64,000 bases of DNA from Bradyrhizobium sp. BTAi1. Its GTDB lineage: Bacteria; Pseudomonadota; Alphaproteobacteria; Rhizobiales; Xanthobacteraceae. The notes under the pieces are model-generated. The model ran no database searches. It had not been told where the DNA came from and was given only the letters and a program-made list of their open reading frames with translations. The stretch is from the NCBI RefSeq assembly GCF_000015165.1, contig NC_009485.1, positions 2,582,001 to 2,646,000 of the forward strand. Direction: 5' to 3'. Below, piece after piece: positions 9,388-18,576 of the stretch (position 1 is its first letter; the number at the start of each line of letters is the position of its first letter). A program made the translations under genes and the position numbers.

Positions 9388-10368
9388 ATGGGTGGACAGG
9401 TCAGCCGCGGTCTCCGTATCCGCTTTGGTGTCGTGGGGCAGCTTGCAATGGCGCTCGCAATTACCGTCTGCGTCGCCTCATCCGCGCATGCAGACGATCA
9501 GGGCAAGGTGATCCGGATCGGCTTCCAGAAATACGGCAATCTGATCCTGCTCAAGGGCAAAGGCTGGCTCGAGCAGAAGCTGAAGCCGCTCGGCTACGGC
9601 GTCGAGTGGAAGGAGTTTCCGTCGGGGCCGCCGCTGTTGGAGGCCCTGAATGTCGGGTCGATTGATTTCGGTCACGCCGGAGAAACGCCTCCGATCTTCG
9701 CACAGGCCGCGGGCGCGCCGTTCCTCTACGTCGCGCATGAGCCGCCGGCGCCGGAAGGCGAGGCGATCCTGGTGCCGAAGGAGTCTGCCATCAAGTCGGT
9801 CGCGGATCTCAAGGGCAAGAAGGTCGCGCTGAACAAGGGCTCGAACGTTCACTATCTGCTGGTTCGCGCGCTCGAGAATGCCGGATTGAAGTATACCGAC
9901 ATCGAGACTGTGTTTCTCGCTCCGGCCGATGCGCGGGCTGCGTTCGAGCGGGGCTCGGTCGACGCCTGGGTGATCTGGGATCCGTTCCTTGCTGCGGCGG
10001 AGGCCGCGACCGGCGCGCGCACGCTGACGAACGGCAAGGGACTGGCGCCTAATCACCAGTTCTACTTTGCCGGGCAGAAATTCTCGGATGCCAATCCGAA
10101 GGTCGTCGATGCCGTGGTCGCGGCGATCGGCGAGCTGGACGACTGGGCAAAGGACAAGATCAGCGATGTCGCCCAGGAGCTCAGCCCTGGAATCGGTATC
10201 CCCGCGGCGGTGCTCGAGACCGCCTTGAAGCGCCAGACCTACGGCATCAAGCCGCTCGACAGCAGCGTGATCGCCGAGCAGCAGCGGATTGCCGACACGT
10301 TCCTCGCGCTTGGTCTGATTCCAAAGCCGATCGTGGTTTCGACGATCGTGAGGAAGCCGGCCTCCTAG
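9388..10368 (+). CDS. SsuA-like aliphatic sulfonate-binding protein, orphan
   Basis: This is a 326-residue periplasmic protein of the NitT/TauT/SsuA class. A signal peptide ends at about SSAHA. The mature protein runs IRIGFQKYGNLILLKGKGWLE and EWKEFPSGPPLLEALNVGSIDFGHAGETPP, which closely follows the SsuA pattern (RIGYQK..., FPAGPQLLEGLNVGSIDFG). Further along, NKGSNVHYLLVRALENAGL and VDAWVIWDPFLAAAE also match. It should bind alkanesulfonates. I chose the ATG at 9388 over 9364 because GAGG precedes it at good spacing. No permease or ATPase gene adjoins it, so it must use a transporter encoded elsewhere, possibly the ATPase-less permeases at 17.5-20.7 kb. Confidence 0.88.
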   Translation: MGGQVSRGLRIRFGVVGQLAMALAITVCVASSAHADDQGKVIRIGFQKYGNLILLKGKGWLEQKLKPLGYGVEWKEFPSGPPLLEALNVGSIDFGHAGETPPIFAQAAGAPFLYVAHEPPAPEGEAILVPKESAIKSVADLKGKKVALNKGSNVHYLLVRALENAGLKYTDIETVFLAPADARAAFERGSVDAWVIWDPFLAAAEAATGARTLTNGKGLAPNHQFYFAGQKFSDANPKVVDAVVAAIGELDDWAKDKISDVAQELSPGIGIPAAVLETALKRQTYGIKPLDSSVIAEQQRIADTFLALGLIPKPIVVSTIVRKPAS

Positions 10369-10856
10369 GTAGGAACGGCCCCTTGCGGAACCGTGGCGCC
10401 GGAACATGCGTGCGTGGTTCCCGACATGCCGCAGCGTCGTCGCCGACGTTGGCTACGACGCCGGCTGTGAGTCCGCGACCCGGTCCGTGAGGAGAAGAAA
10501 ATGCGCTGCGGTCGTCAAGGCGGCGAGAAAAACTTGGTGCCTCTCGTCGCCGCGACAGGTCGCATGTCGCTATTTTTCCAGGCGGCTCGACACGTCATTC
10601 AGATCGCTTCATCCTTCACGGCCGGCACTCGTCCAGCACCCGGAGCGAGTGCTCATCTCACAGATTCGTCTGGAGCCGTTGCGTGCGCGCCGACCTTGCC
10701 GCTGTTTCGAGTTTCGTGACTGCCTCGCGAGGAGCACGCGTCGGGTCGATGTCGCTCGGTCGTGGATGGCGCTCGCCGCCGGCGCGTGGCGCCACAGGCA
10801 TGGTCCGGCATCGTGCCCATCGGCTGCAGCAAGGCTGAGTCGGAAGGACGGCGGTC
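10369..10856. other. Intergenic leader before the oxygenase-metY-mtn operon
   Basis: This is 488 bases. Several frames are open by chance but none has convincing codon use or a start signal. I looked for a SAM-II riboswitch, common before alphaproteobacterial met genes, and did not recognise its conserved core. The promoter for the downstream operon must lie here. Confidence 0.4.
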
Positions 10857-11900
10857 ATGGCAGCGGCTCACGGACTTCCAGTATTGGATCTCAGCGCCTT
10901 CGATGCCGGGGCCGAGGAACGCTCCGTGTTCCTGCGCAGCCTGCGCGAGGCGGCCTTGGGGCCGGGCTTCTTCTATTTGACGGGGCACGGCATCGGGCCG
11001 GCGCTGACGCGCGATGTGCTCAAACTGTCGCGCCAATTCTTTGCCTTACCCGAGCCGGACAAGCTCGCCATCGAGATGATCAAGTCGCCGCATTTCCGCG
11101 GCTATAACCGGGCGGGCTTTGAGCATACGCGGGGCAAGCCGGATTGGCGTGAGCAGGTCGACATTGGCGCTGAGCGTGAGGCCTTGCCGGTCGATCGGTC
11201 CGCGCCCGCGTGGCTGCGGCTGCAAGGCCCGAACCAGTGGCCGGCAGCGCTGCCTGATCTGAACCCCGTGCTGCTGCACTATCAGGCCGAGGTGACTGCG
11301 CTGGCGATCCGGGTGCTGCGGGCCTTTGCCGCAGCCCTCGACCAGCCGGACGACATCTTCGAGCCGATCTACACGCCGGTACCAAACCAGCTGTTGAAGA
11401 TCATCCGCTATCCCGGCCGCGACCCGGATCAAAGTGACCAAGGTGTCGGCGCGCACAAGGATTCCGGCTTCGTGACCATTCTTTTGCAGGATGAGGTCGC
11501 CGGGCTTCAGGTGGAGGCTGACGGCGGATGGATCGAAGCGCCTCCGCTGCCGGGATCGTTCGTGGTCAACATCGGCGAAATCCTGGAGATCGCCTCCAAC
11601 GGTCTGCTGCGTGCCAATGTCCACCGCGTGGTCTCGCCGCCGGCCGGATCCGACCGGCTGTCGGTGGCATTCTTTCTTGGCGCACGGCTGGATGCCACGG
11701 TCCGTCCGCTGCAGCTATCGCCTGAGCTGAGCAGGCTCGCGCGAGGCGTGACGCAGGATCCGCTCAATCCGCTCTTTCGCGACGTCGGCAAGAACTACCT
11801 CAAGAGCCGTCTGCGCTCGCATCCGGATGTTGCTCGGCGCCACCACGCCGATCTGCTCGAGGGAGAACCGGCCTCATCGGAGCCGGCATCAGCCTATTAG
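10857..11900 (+). CDS. Isopenicillin-N-synthase-like 2-oxoglutarate/Fe(II) oxygenase
   Basis: The 347-residue protein has the N-terminal dioxygenase domain (LPVLDLSAF, GFFYLTGHGI) and the 2OG-Fe(II) core. The metal triad is His and Asp of AHKDSGF plus the His of NVHRVV, and the co-substrate arginine is in RLSVAFF. Family members hydroxylate or oxidatively cleave small molecules using 2-oxoglutarate and O2. It lies 29 bases upstream of metY and starts a likely operon with methionine-salvage genes. I therefore infer an oxidative step on a sulfur compound, possibly C-S cleavage, with the product handed to MetY. The reaction is not established. It is not a TauD homologue. Confidence 0.85.
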   Translation: MAAAHGLPVLDLSAFDAGAEERSVFLRSLREAALGPGFFYLTGHGIGPALTRDVLKLSRQFFALPEPDKLAIEMIKSPHFRGYNRAGFEHTRGKPDWREQVDIGAEREALPVDRSAPAWLRLQGPNQWPAALPDLNPVLLHYQAEVTALAIRVLRAFAAALDQPDDIFEPIYTPVPNQLLKIIRYPGRDPDQSDQGVGAHKDSGFVTILLQDEVAGLQVEADGGWIEAPPLPGSFVVNIGEILEIASNGLLRANVHRVVSPPAGSDRLSVAFFLGARLDATVRPLQLSPELSRLARGVTQDPLNPLFRDVGKNYLKSRLRSHPDVARRHHADLLEGEPASSEPASAY

Positions 11901-11929
11901 GACGACACTCAAGCTCAACGGAGAACGAG

Positions 11930-13258
11930 ATGCCTGTCGAAACCAAGCACTTCGAGACGCTCGCCCTGCACGGCGGGTCATACCGCGCTGATCCGACCAC
12001 GGGCGCGGTCGCGGTTCCGATCTATCAGACGACATCGTTCCAGTTCCAGAACGCGGACCACGCCTCGCGGCTGTTCGCGCTCGAGGAGATCGGGCAGGTT
12101 TATACGCGGATCAAGAACCCGACCCAGGATGCTTTCGAGGAGCGCCTGGCTGCGATCGAAGGCGGTGTCGGCGCGCTGGCGGTGTCGTCCGGACAGACCG
12201 CGTCGGCGTTTGCCATCTTCAACCTCGCCCAGGCAGGCGACAATGTCGTGTCGTCGACCGATCTCTATGGCGGCACTTGGACGCTGTTTTCGCAGACGCT
12301 GAAGCAGTTCGGCATCGAGGTGCGCTTCGTCGACCCCAGCGACCCCGAGAACTTCCGTCGGGCGACCGACGACAAGACCCGCGCTTATTATGCCGAGACG
12401 CTGCCGAATCCGAAGTTGAACGTGTTCCCGATCAAGGAGGTTGCCGATATCGGCCGCTCGCTCGGCGTACCGCTGATCCTGGACAACACCGCGTCGCCCT
12501 TGATCGCGCGTCCGTTCGAACATGGCGCGGCGATCGTGGTCTATTCCACGACCAAATATATCGGCGGCCACGGCACCAGCATTGGCGGCGCGGTCATCGA
12601 CGGTGGCAACTTCGACTGGGAGAAGTACGCCGCCCGTTTCCCGCTGCTGACCCAGCCGGACCCTGCCTATCACGGCGCGGTCTGGACCGAGGCCGCAAAG
12701 CCGTTCGGTCCGATCGCCTATATCCTGCGCGCGCGGGTCAAGCTGCTGCGCGATCTCGGCGCATCGCTTGCGCCGCAGAACGCGTTCCAGTTCATCCAGG
12801 GATTGGAGACCTTGCCGCTGCGGCTGCGCCAGCACAATGAGAACGCGATCAAGGTGGCCGACTTCCTGTCGAAGCATCCGGCGATCTCGAATGTCATCTT
12901 CCCGGGCCTGCAGACTGGCGAAAATCGCCGGCGCGCCGATGCCTATCTCAAGGGCGGCTATGGCGCGCTGGTCGGGTTCGAGCTGAAGGGTGGTGTGGAG
13001 GTGGGGCGGCGCTTCATCGACGCGCTGCAATTGTTCTATCACGTCGCCAATATCGGCGACGTGCGGTCGCTCGCGATCCACCCGGCCTCCACCACGCATC
13101 AGCAACTCAGCCCAGAGGAGCAGCTCGCAGCCGGCGTCACGCCGGGCTATGTGCGGCTGTCAGTCGGGATCGAGCATCCGGACGACATTCTGGCCGATCT
13201 GACCCAGGCGCTCGACAAGGCTGTGGGCGCTGGCGACGCGGCGAAGAAGGCCGCGTAG
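11930..13258 (+). CDS. metY: O-acetylhomoserine sulfhydrylase
   Basis: This 442-residue PLP enzyme belongs to the Cys/Met metabolism family. The N-terminus ETLALHGGSYRADPTTGAV and the long internal segment typical of MetY (TQPDPAYHGAVW, FQFIQGLETLPLR) separate it from cystathionine synthases. The PLP lysine is in VVYSTTKYIGGHG. It makes homocysteine from O-acetylhomoserine and sulfide, or methionine directly if methanethiol is the nucleophile. The start has GGAGAACG close upstream. It sits between an Fe(II) oxygenase gene and mtnB, which suggests capture of sulfide or thiol released by organosulfur catabolism. Length is normal for the family. Confidence 0.92.
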   Translation: MPVETKHFETLALHGGSYRADPTTGAVAVPIYQTTSFQFQNADHASRLFALEEIGQVYTRIKNPTQDAFEERLAAIEGGVGALAVSSGQTASAFAIFNLAQAGDNVVSSTDLYGGTWTLFSQTLKQFGIEVRFVDPSDPENFRRATDDKTRAYYAETLPNPKLNVFPIKEVADIGRSLGVPLILDNTASPLIARPFEHGAAIVVYSTTKYIGGHGTSIGGAVIDGGNFDWEKYAARFPLLTQPDPAYHGAVWTEAAKPFGPIAYILRARVKLLRDLGASLAPQNAFQFIQGLETLPLRLRQHNENAIKVADFLSKHPAISNVIFPGLQTGENRRRADAYLKGGYGALVGFELKGGVEVGRRFIDALQLFYHVANIGDVRSLAIHPASTTHQQLSPEEQLAAGVTPGYVRLSVGIEHPDDILADLTQALDKAVGAGDAAKKAA

Positions 13259-13332
13259 AGCTCGCGCAAGGGGATCCTGCGGTCAGACGCGATCGATCGC
13301 AGGGGCCGACGTGACGATGAAGGGATTGAACG

Positions 13333-13983
13333 ATGTCCGCACGCCAGCCTGCCATCGCCGATACGGCGCTCGTCACTGCTATCGATGCCGTGATCGAGGC
13401 CGGGCGGCGGTCGGCCGAGCGCGGCTGGGTGCCGGCGACGTCGGGCAATTTTTCGGTCCGGGTCGATGCCGAGCGGATCGCCGTGACCCGCTCCGGTGTC
13501 GACAAGGGACGGCTCACGCCCAACGACGTGCTGTGTCAGCAGCTGAGCCAGCCGCTGGTTGCCGGCAGCTCGGCCGAAGCCGAGCTGCATCGGCGGCTCT
13601 ATGCCGATGATGCCGAGATCGGCGCGGTCTTTCACACCCACGCGGTGTCGGCGACCGTCCTTGCTCAACTGCACCGTGGCGAACGGCTGCTGACGCTGAG
13701 CGGTTGGGAGTTGCAGAAGGCCCTGGCGGGCATCCGCAGCCATGAGACCGTGGTGGAGGTGCCCGTCGTCGCCAATGATCAGGACGTCGTCGCGCTGGCG
13801 AACGAGGTCGCGGCCCGGCTGGCGGCGCCGGTCGCTGCCGGCGCCGTGCGTGCGCCGGGCTATCTCATCGCCGGCCACGGCCTCTATGCCTGGGGACATA
13901 CGGCAGTCGATGCGTTCCGGCATCTGGAAGCGCTGGATGTGCTGTTCACCCAGATTCTCACGCTCAGGAGACATGCATCATGA
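13333..13983 (+). CDS. mtnB: Methylthioribulose-1-phosphate dehydratase
   Basis: The 216-residue product is a class II aldolase-fold protein with the MtnB hallmarks: [12 protein letters not shown] near the N-terminus, SSAEAELH carrying the catalytic acid, the zinc-binding pair in [10 protein letters not shown], and a third metal His in [10 protein letters not shown]. It dehydrates 5-methylthioribulose-1-phosphate in the methionine salvage pathway. An AAGGGA ribosome binding site precedes the start. It overlaps the next gene by 4 bases (ATGA), so translation is coupled. MtnK and MtnA, which act before it, are not in this window. Confidence 0.92.
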
Positions 13984-14531
13984 CCCAACTGATCGTCTAC
14001 GAAGCCGGCAATCCGTCACACGTCCTGTTGCAGACGTCGGATTTCGACGTCATCGCCGGCAAGGTCGCGGCGCTCGGCGCCCGGATCGAGCGCTGGGAGG
14101 CGAGGCATCCGATTGCGCCGGGAGCGAGCAACGAAGAGGTGCTGTCCGCCTATGGACACGAGATCGACCGCCTGAAGCGGGAGCGCGGCTACACCAATGG
14201 CGATGTGGTCCGGATCAAGCCCGGCAATCCGAACTGGCCGGAGTTGCGCGGTAAGTTTCTGCAGGAACACGTCCATGTCGAGGACGAAGTGCGCTTCTTC
14301 GTCGAGGGCACCGGCGCGTTCTATCTGCATCTCGACGACAAGGTCTATCAGCTGGTCGGCGAAGCTGGCGACCTGCTCTCGGTGCCGCACGGCGTCAAGC
14401 ATTGGTTCGATGGCGGGCCGGAGGCTGATTTCACCTGCATCAGGCTGTTCACCAACCAGGAGGGCTGGGTGGCGCATTTCACCGGCGATGCGATCTCCGA
14501 CGCATTCCCGAAATATGAGATCGCCGCCTGA
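13980..14531 (+). CDS. mtnD: Acireductone dioxygenase
   Basis: This is a 183-residue cupin with the metal-binding set [14 protein letters not shown] (two His and a Glu) and the later His of [12 protein letters not shown]. It converts acireductone to 4-methylthio-2-oxobutanoate plus formate with iron, or takes the off-pathway route with nickel. Its start overlaps the mtnB stop and its stop overlaps the start of mtnC by one base. The gene order is dehydratase, dioxygenase, enolase-phosphatase rather than the pathway order. The length is that of bacterial acireductone dioxygenases. Confidence 0.93.
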
Positions 14532-15223
14532 TGGCGCTGGTTCTGGACGCGGAGGTGGTGCTGCTCGACATCGAGGGCACCATCGCGTCGCAATCCTTCG
14601 TGCTGGACGTGCTCTTTGGCTATTCCCGTGCACGAATGGCGGACTTCGTCGCGGCCCGGCGCGGCGACCCGGAGATCGAGGCGATCCTGGCCGACGTCGC
14701 GGCGCGAGCCGGCGGCACCGATCCGGTGGCGGCGCTGCTGGCGTGGCAGGATGCCGACCAGAAGATTCCGCCGCTGAAGAAGCTGCAGGGCAGGATCTGG
14801 GAGAGCGGTTACAAGGAGGGCGCCTATGTCAGCCACATCTACGATGATGCGCTGATAGCCCTTCGCCGCTTCAAGGCGGCCGGTCTGCCGCTCTACATCT
14901 TTTCCTCCGGCTCGGTGCAGGCGCAGATCCAGTACTTTCAGTTCAGCAGCGCCGGCGATCTGCGCAGCCTGTTCGACGGACATTTCGACACCGACATCGG
15001 CGCCAAGGTCGAGGCGGCGTCCTATCAGGCGATCGCCGATACGATCGGCGCGCGGCCTTCGCGCATCGTCTTCTTCTCGGACAATCCGCGCGAGCTGGAG
15101 GCGGCGGCCGCAGCCGGCATCGTCGTCGTCCACGTCGTCAAGGGCAACACGCCGTCCGACCCGCGCTTTCCCGAGATTACGGATTTTTCCACCGTCGAGC
15201 TCCGCCACAGCAAGACCGAATAG
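14531..15223 (+). CDS. mtnC: Enolase-phosphatase E1
   Basis: This 230-residue HAD-superfamily protein has motif I LLDIEGTIASQSFV (the DxEGT form specific to E1), motif II in IFSSGSVQAQ and motif IV FFSDNPRELEAA. It enolises and dephosphorylates 2,3-diketo-5-methylthiopentyl-1-phosphate to acireductone, the substrate of the upstream dioxygenase. It is the last gene of the 10.9-15.2 kb operon. The next gene is on the opposite strand and ends 44 bases away. Confidence 0.93.
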   Translation: MALVLDAEVVLLDIEGTIASQSFVLDVLFGYSRARMADFVAARRGDPEIEAILADVAARAGGTDPVAALLAWQDADQKIPPLKKLQGRIWESGYKEGAYVSHIYDDALIALRRFKAAGLPLYIFSSGSVQAQIQYFQFSSAGDLRSLFDGHFDTDIGAKVEAASYQAIADTIGARPSRIVFFSDNPRELEAAAAAGIVVVHVVKGNTPSDPRFPEITDFSTVELRHSKTE

Positions 15224-15267
15224 GAGGGGGATGCACCCACGCTGCGCCAAGCTGAGCGAATCTCGCG

Positions 15268-17133
15268 TCAATGCCGATGGCTGCCGATGTCATCCGCCGC
15301 GAATGGCTGCTCGATCGCCAGCTTGACTTGTTGCGCGAACAGGTCGGGCCGGGTTTCGGATGCCGCATCGCCGCTGCGCCAGGCCCGCAACCAGCCATTG
15401 GCATCGATCACGAAGATCGCGCCGTCGAGCTGCTCGGGCTCGATCCCGGCCACGATGGCATATGCGGTCCAGGCGTCCGGATCGTCCGTCGTGCAATCGC
15501 TGCGGGAACGACCGGCGGCGGCTTCGCTGTCACGATCGAGGTGCACATGACGGAGAGGGATGCCTGCCGGCACCGCTCCAGCCTCGCTGAGTTCGGACCG
15601 GCCGATCGTCAGCACGACCACTTGCCCGCGCAAGGCGCGCAGTTCCGTGGCCCGGCCATCACAGCGCAATTGCAGATCCGGCGGCAGCACGGCGCTTGGC
15701 CAGTGGCCGGTCCGCTTCGCCATGGTGCCGGCTGCGCGTGCGCGAAGATAGTCGATCAGCTGCCAGCGCTCGCGCGAGGCCAGTGTCGCGATCGTGCCGT
15801 GGGGGAATGGGCTGTGGCCGATCCGGTCGAAGGTGGTGCCGAGCCACCAGAATAGATCGCCGTCCGGCCGGCGCCAGACGCCATAGGGCGTGAGATCGCT
15901 GGGATCGTCGTTCGGCCGAAAGCACGCGCTGGTGCAGTGGCGGCGCAGGATCGCCAGTCCCTGGACGATCGAACCGGAGGAGTAGCCGGTTTCGGACACC
16001 TGATAGCTCGTCGGATACGCCGGCTGCAATAGCAGCCGCAGGTTCGGCCAGGGCAGCCAGAATGCGATCAGCAGCCCGGCGACGACCGGGCCGGCAAGAC
16101 GAAGCCGGCGGATGAGAAGCGAGATCAGCGCGCCCAAGGACACCAGGCCGATGATGGCGGCGCGCTCGATCTCCAGGCGGATGAAGGGTTCGTCGATGCG
16201 GCGGAGATCAGGCCGGACCGGGAACGGCCATTGCGGCGTTTCATGCGCGCCGGGCGGCAGCGTGGCGAGGTGGACGGCCGCGATGATCACGGCAAAGCCC
16301 ATGATCGCTTCGAGGCCGATGCTCACGAGCATGGCCGTGTGCGCGGCAGGGGCTGCGAGGCGCGGCGTCAGCGCGACGCGGTTGAGCGCCGCGAGCAACA
16401 GCAGCAGGAGCAGGCCAACGAGTTTGGCGATGGCCCAGAGGCCATAGTCCGTTCCGAACCAGCCGCCGAGATTGCCGATCCAGGTCCATGCCAACGGCGC
16501 AGCCGACCCAAGGATGACCGTGACGGCGGCAATTCCGACCAGAGAGAAACGGCGGGCGATCAGCACCGCATCTGGGCCCGAGGTGCGAACGAGGATCAGC
16601 GCGAGCGGTACGAGGCCGCCGATCCAGGCCCCGGCAGCGACGACGTGCAGCGCTGTCGCCGCGCCGAGCGCCGCATCCGCGGCGGCGGCATGACCGAGCC
16701 GCGCCTGCAGGCCGAGGCCGAGACCAGCTGCAAGGACGGCGGCAATCAACCTGCGGCGGGAGTCCATGTGTCCCGCAAGCACGATCGCGACGATCAAGGC
16801 GAGGCTGCGCAGCAGCAGCGTCTGCCCGAACGTGGTCGAGACCAGGACCTGGCCGATCAGTTCGGCAAGCGCGCGAGGATCGTCGGCTGCGGCAACGCGC
16901 AAGGTCTGCAGCGGCAGCCACAGCACCGCCGCCACCAGGTTGACCAGCAGCGTGGCGCGCAACATCGTCGTGAACTGGACGGGCTGCCTTATGGCACTGT
17001 CGCCGAACCGTTCGGCGAACGGAGCCGTCACGGCCGCGACCAGCGCCGTGCCGAACAGGCTGAGCGCAGAGATCAGGTTGAGAGCCCTGGCGCTGCGGAG
17101 GAGCAGATCGAGCTCCGCCTCCGAGAGCGTCAT
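15268..17133 (-). CDS. CopD-domain membrane protein fused to degenerate cytochrome c and thioredoxin-like domains
   Basis: The 621-residue protein has an N-terminal CopD membrane region (about residues 10-290, eight or so hydrophobic segments, with HVVAAGAWIGGLVPL) and further helices to about 370. Residues 385-475 follow the cytochrome c domain found in similar fusions (PSDLTPYGVW, DGDLFWWLGTTFD, RWQLIDYLRA). However, the heme motif CxxCH has become C400-TSA-C404-F, so heme attachment is lost. The C-terminal 130 residues resemble a thioredoxin-like redox domain without a CxxC. CopD proteins help import copper. It starts directly after the copC stop and the two are surely co-translated. Both follow the permease gene at 17530. 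Confidence 0.75.
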   Translation of the reverse strand: MTLSEAELDLLLRSARALNLISALSLFGTALVAAVTAPFAERFGDSAIRQPVQFTTMLRATLLVNLVAAVLWLPLQTLRVAAADDPRALAELIGQVLVSTTFGQTLLLRSLALIVAIVLAGHMDSRRRLIAAVLAAGLGLGLQARLGHAAAADAALGAATALHVVAAGAWIGGLVPLALILVRTSGPDAVLIARRFSLVGIAAVTVILGSAAPLAWTWIGNLGGWFGTDYGLWAIAKLVGLLLLLLLAALNRVALTPRLAAPAAHTAMLVSIGLEAIMGFAVIIAAVHLATLPPGAHETPQWPFPVRPDLRRIDEPFIRLEIERAAIIGLVSLGALISLLIRRLRLAGPVVAGLLIAFWLPWPNLRLLLQPAYPTSYQVSETGYSSGSIVQGLAILRRHCTSACFRPNDDPSDLTPYGVWRRPDGDLFWWLGTTFDRIGHSPFPHGTIATLASRERWQLIDYLRARAAGTMAKRTGHWPSAVLPPDLQLRCDGRATELRALRGQVVVLTIGRSELSEAGAVPAGIPLRHVHLDRDSEAAAGRSRSDCTTDDPDAWTAYAIVAGIEPEQLDGAIFVIDANGWLRAWRSGDAASETRPDLFAQQVKLAIEQPFAADDIGSHRH

Positions 17134-17496
17134 TCAGGGCTTGATGGTGAACTGGAACGAGCCTGTCGTCTTATGGGTATCGACAGAGGCAGCACTCCAG
17201 TCCACGCGATAGGTGCCCGCAGCCAGTCCTTTGACCGAGACCGCCAACGTCTTGTTGTCGCCGCCGGCGACGACATGGGTGTCGCCGCCGTCCACCGGCG
17301 TGCCGGCGCCGTCCTTGATGCTGATGCGGGAGAGATTGCCCTCGAGTGCCTCGGTGAAGGTGATCGTCACCTCGGTCGGAGCGACCGGCACGGTGGCCTC
17401 GGCCGCCGGCGAGGAGACCTTGAGGTGCGCGTGGGCTGTGGCTTCGGCAGTCGTGAAGGTGAGGGCCGCGAGGGCGATGAGCAGGAGACGCTGCAT
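17134..17496 (-). CDS. copC: CopC-domain periplasmic copper-binding protein
   Basis: The 120-residue product has a signal peptide ending around EATAHA, so the mature protein begins with His (HLKVSSPAAEATV), the N-terminal copper ligand typical of CopC. The beta-sandwich continues with EVTITFTEALEGNLSRI and ends SASVDTHKTTGSFQFTI, where the second His ligand lies. It would bind periplasmic Cu(II) and pass it to the adjoining CopD. The gene lies 33 bases after the upstream permease gene, so copper handling appears co-transcribed with a sulfonate/taurine-type transporter. Confidence 0.88.
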   Translation of the reverse strand: MQRLLLIALAALTFTTAEATAHAHLKVSSPAAEATVPVAPTEVTITFTEALEGNLSRISIKDGAGTPVDGGDTHVVAGGDNKTLAVSVKGLAAGTYRVDWSAASVDTHKTTGSFQFTIKP

Positions 17497-17529
17497 GGTC
17501 GTTGATTGTCCAGTGTCAGAGTTTCGTCG

Positions 17530-18543
17530 TCACCACGCCACCACATCCTCCTGCCAAGCGAGCAGGCGATCGCGCAGCCGGAACAGGAGCAGAGTGAGCG
17601 TCGAGAACAACAGCATCATGATGATGAGAGCTGCGTAGAGATGGCCGTAGGCGCCCCAGCCCTGGGCCCAGTCGAGATAGTAGCCGAGGCCGGCCTTCAC
17701 GCCGATCATCTCGGCGACGACCAGCACGGCGATGGCGTGGCCGAGGCCCATGAACAGGCCGACGAACACATGCGGCAGCGATGCGGGTATCGCGATGTGC
17801 AGCAGCAGGAAGCGGTTGCTGGCCCCGAGCGTGCGGGCGACGTCGTAATAGGCGGTGCTGACGCTGGCGACGCCGGACGAGGTCAGAACCGCGACCGGGA
17901 ACCACGTCGCCAGCGCAAGCAGGAACAGGCTGGCGCTGAACGTGGTCGGAAACAGGAACAGCGCCAGCGGGATCAGGGCCGTAGTGGGGATCGGGCCGAT
18001 CAGGCGCAGCACCGGCTGGATCCAATAGCTGATGCGCGGCGACCATCCGGTGAAGAGGCCGCTGAGGAAACCGACGCTGGCGCCGATCGTCATGCCCAGG
18101 CCGAGCAGCACCAGCGACGCCCGGATCGATTCCAGCAGCCGCGCATGGTCGACGACGTAGGCTTCGACGATCTTCTGCGGCGGCGGAAAATAGGGCTGGC
18201 GCCAATAGCCGGTCTTGGCGGTGGCGACCTGCCAGATCGTCAGCAGCACGGCGATGGCCGTGAGCCGGGCGGCATTGTGATCGAGGCGATCGCCGACAAT
18301 GCCGATCCGCGGCCGCAGCAGATAGGCCAGCAGCGACAGCACGGCAAACGCACCCTGGGCCAGTCCGAGATCGACGGTAAGACCGAAGTTCTGGATGTTG
18401 GGCCACTGTACGGTGACAACCGCGGCGACCAGCCAGGCCAGCGCCGAAACCAGCAGCAGCGGCGGCCGTGGCCGCGGTGTCAGCGCCGCTGTCGCGGCGC
18501 GTGGAACGATGGCGGTGCTGGTCTCGACAACCGTCTCGGTCAC
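17530..18543 (-). CDS. NitT/TauT-type ABC permease (copy 2)
   Basis: This 337-residue membrane protein has an N-terminal extension with four or so helices and then a SsuC/TauC-type permease core from about residue 130. The core includes VAEMIGVKAGLGYYL and the EAA-type loop TAYYDVARTLGASNRF. It is strikingly similar to the permease at 19740-20744: both share PPPQ(K/E) before the core, LRLIGP, AIPASLPHVFVGLFMGLG and a C-terminal RDRLLAWQ. The pair flanks a binding-protein gene and probably forms a heterodimer. No ATPase gene is present in this operon. Confidence 0.85.
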   Translation of the reverse strand: MTETVVETSTAIVPRAATAALTPRPRPPLLLVSALAWLVAAVVTVQWPNIQNFGLTVDLGLAQGAFAVLSLLAYLLRPRIGIVGDRLDHNAARLTAIAVLLTIWQVATAKTGYWRQPYFPPPQKIVEAYVVDHARLLESIRASLVLLGLGMTIGASVGFLSGLFTGWSPRISYWIQPVLRLIGPIPTTALIPLALFLFPTTFSASLFLLALATWFPVAVLTSSGVASVSTAYYDVARTLGASNRFLLLHIAIPASLPHVFVGLFMGLGHAIAVLVVAEMIGVKAGLGYYLDWAQGWGAYGHLYAALIIMMLLFSTLTLLLFRLRDRLLAWQEDVVAW

Positions 18544-18576
18544 GGCCTCACTCTCCTGCGTGCTCTGACAACAAGG

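Noticed and set aside
10369..10856. SAM-II riboswitch before the metY operon
   Set aside because: The conserved pseudoknot core is not recognisable here, and the first gene is an oxygenase rather than a met gene.
10857..11900. TauD taurine dioxygenase
   Set aside because: The protein is of the isopenicillin-N-synthase type (NVHRVV and RLSVAFF layout) rather than the TauD type, and it is far from tauABC.
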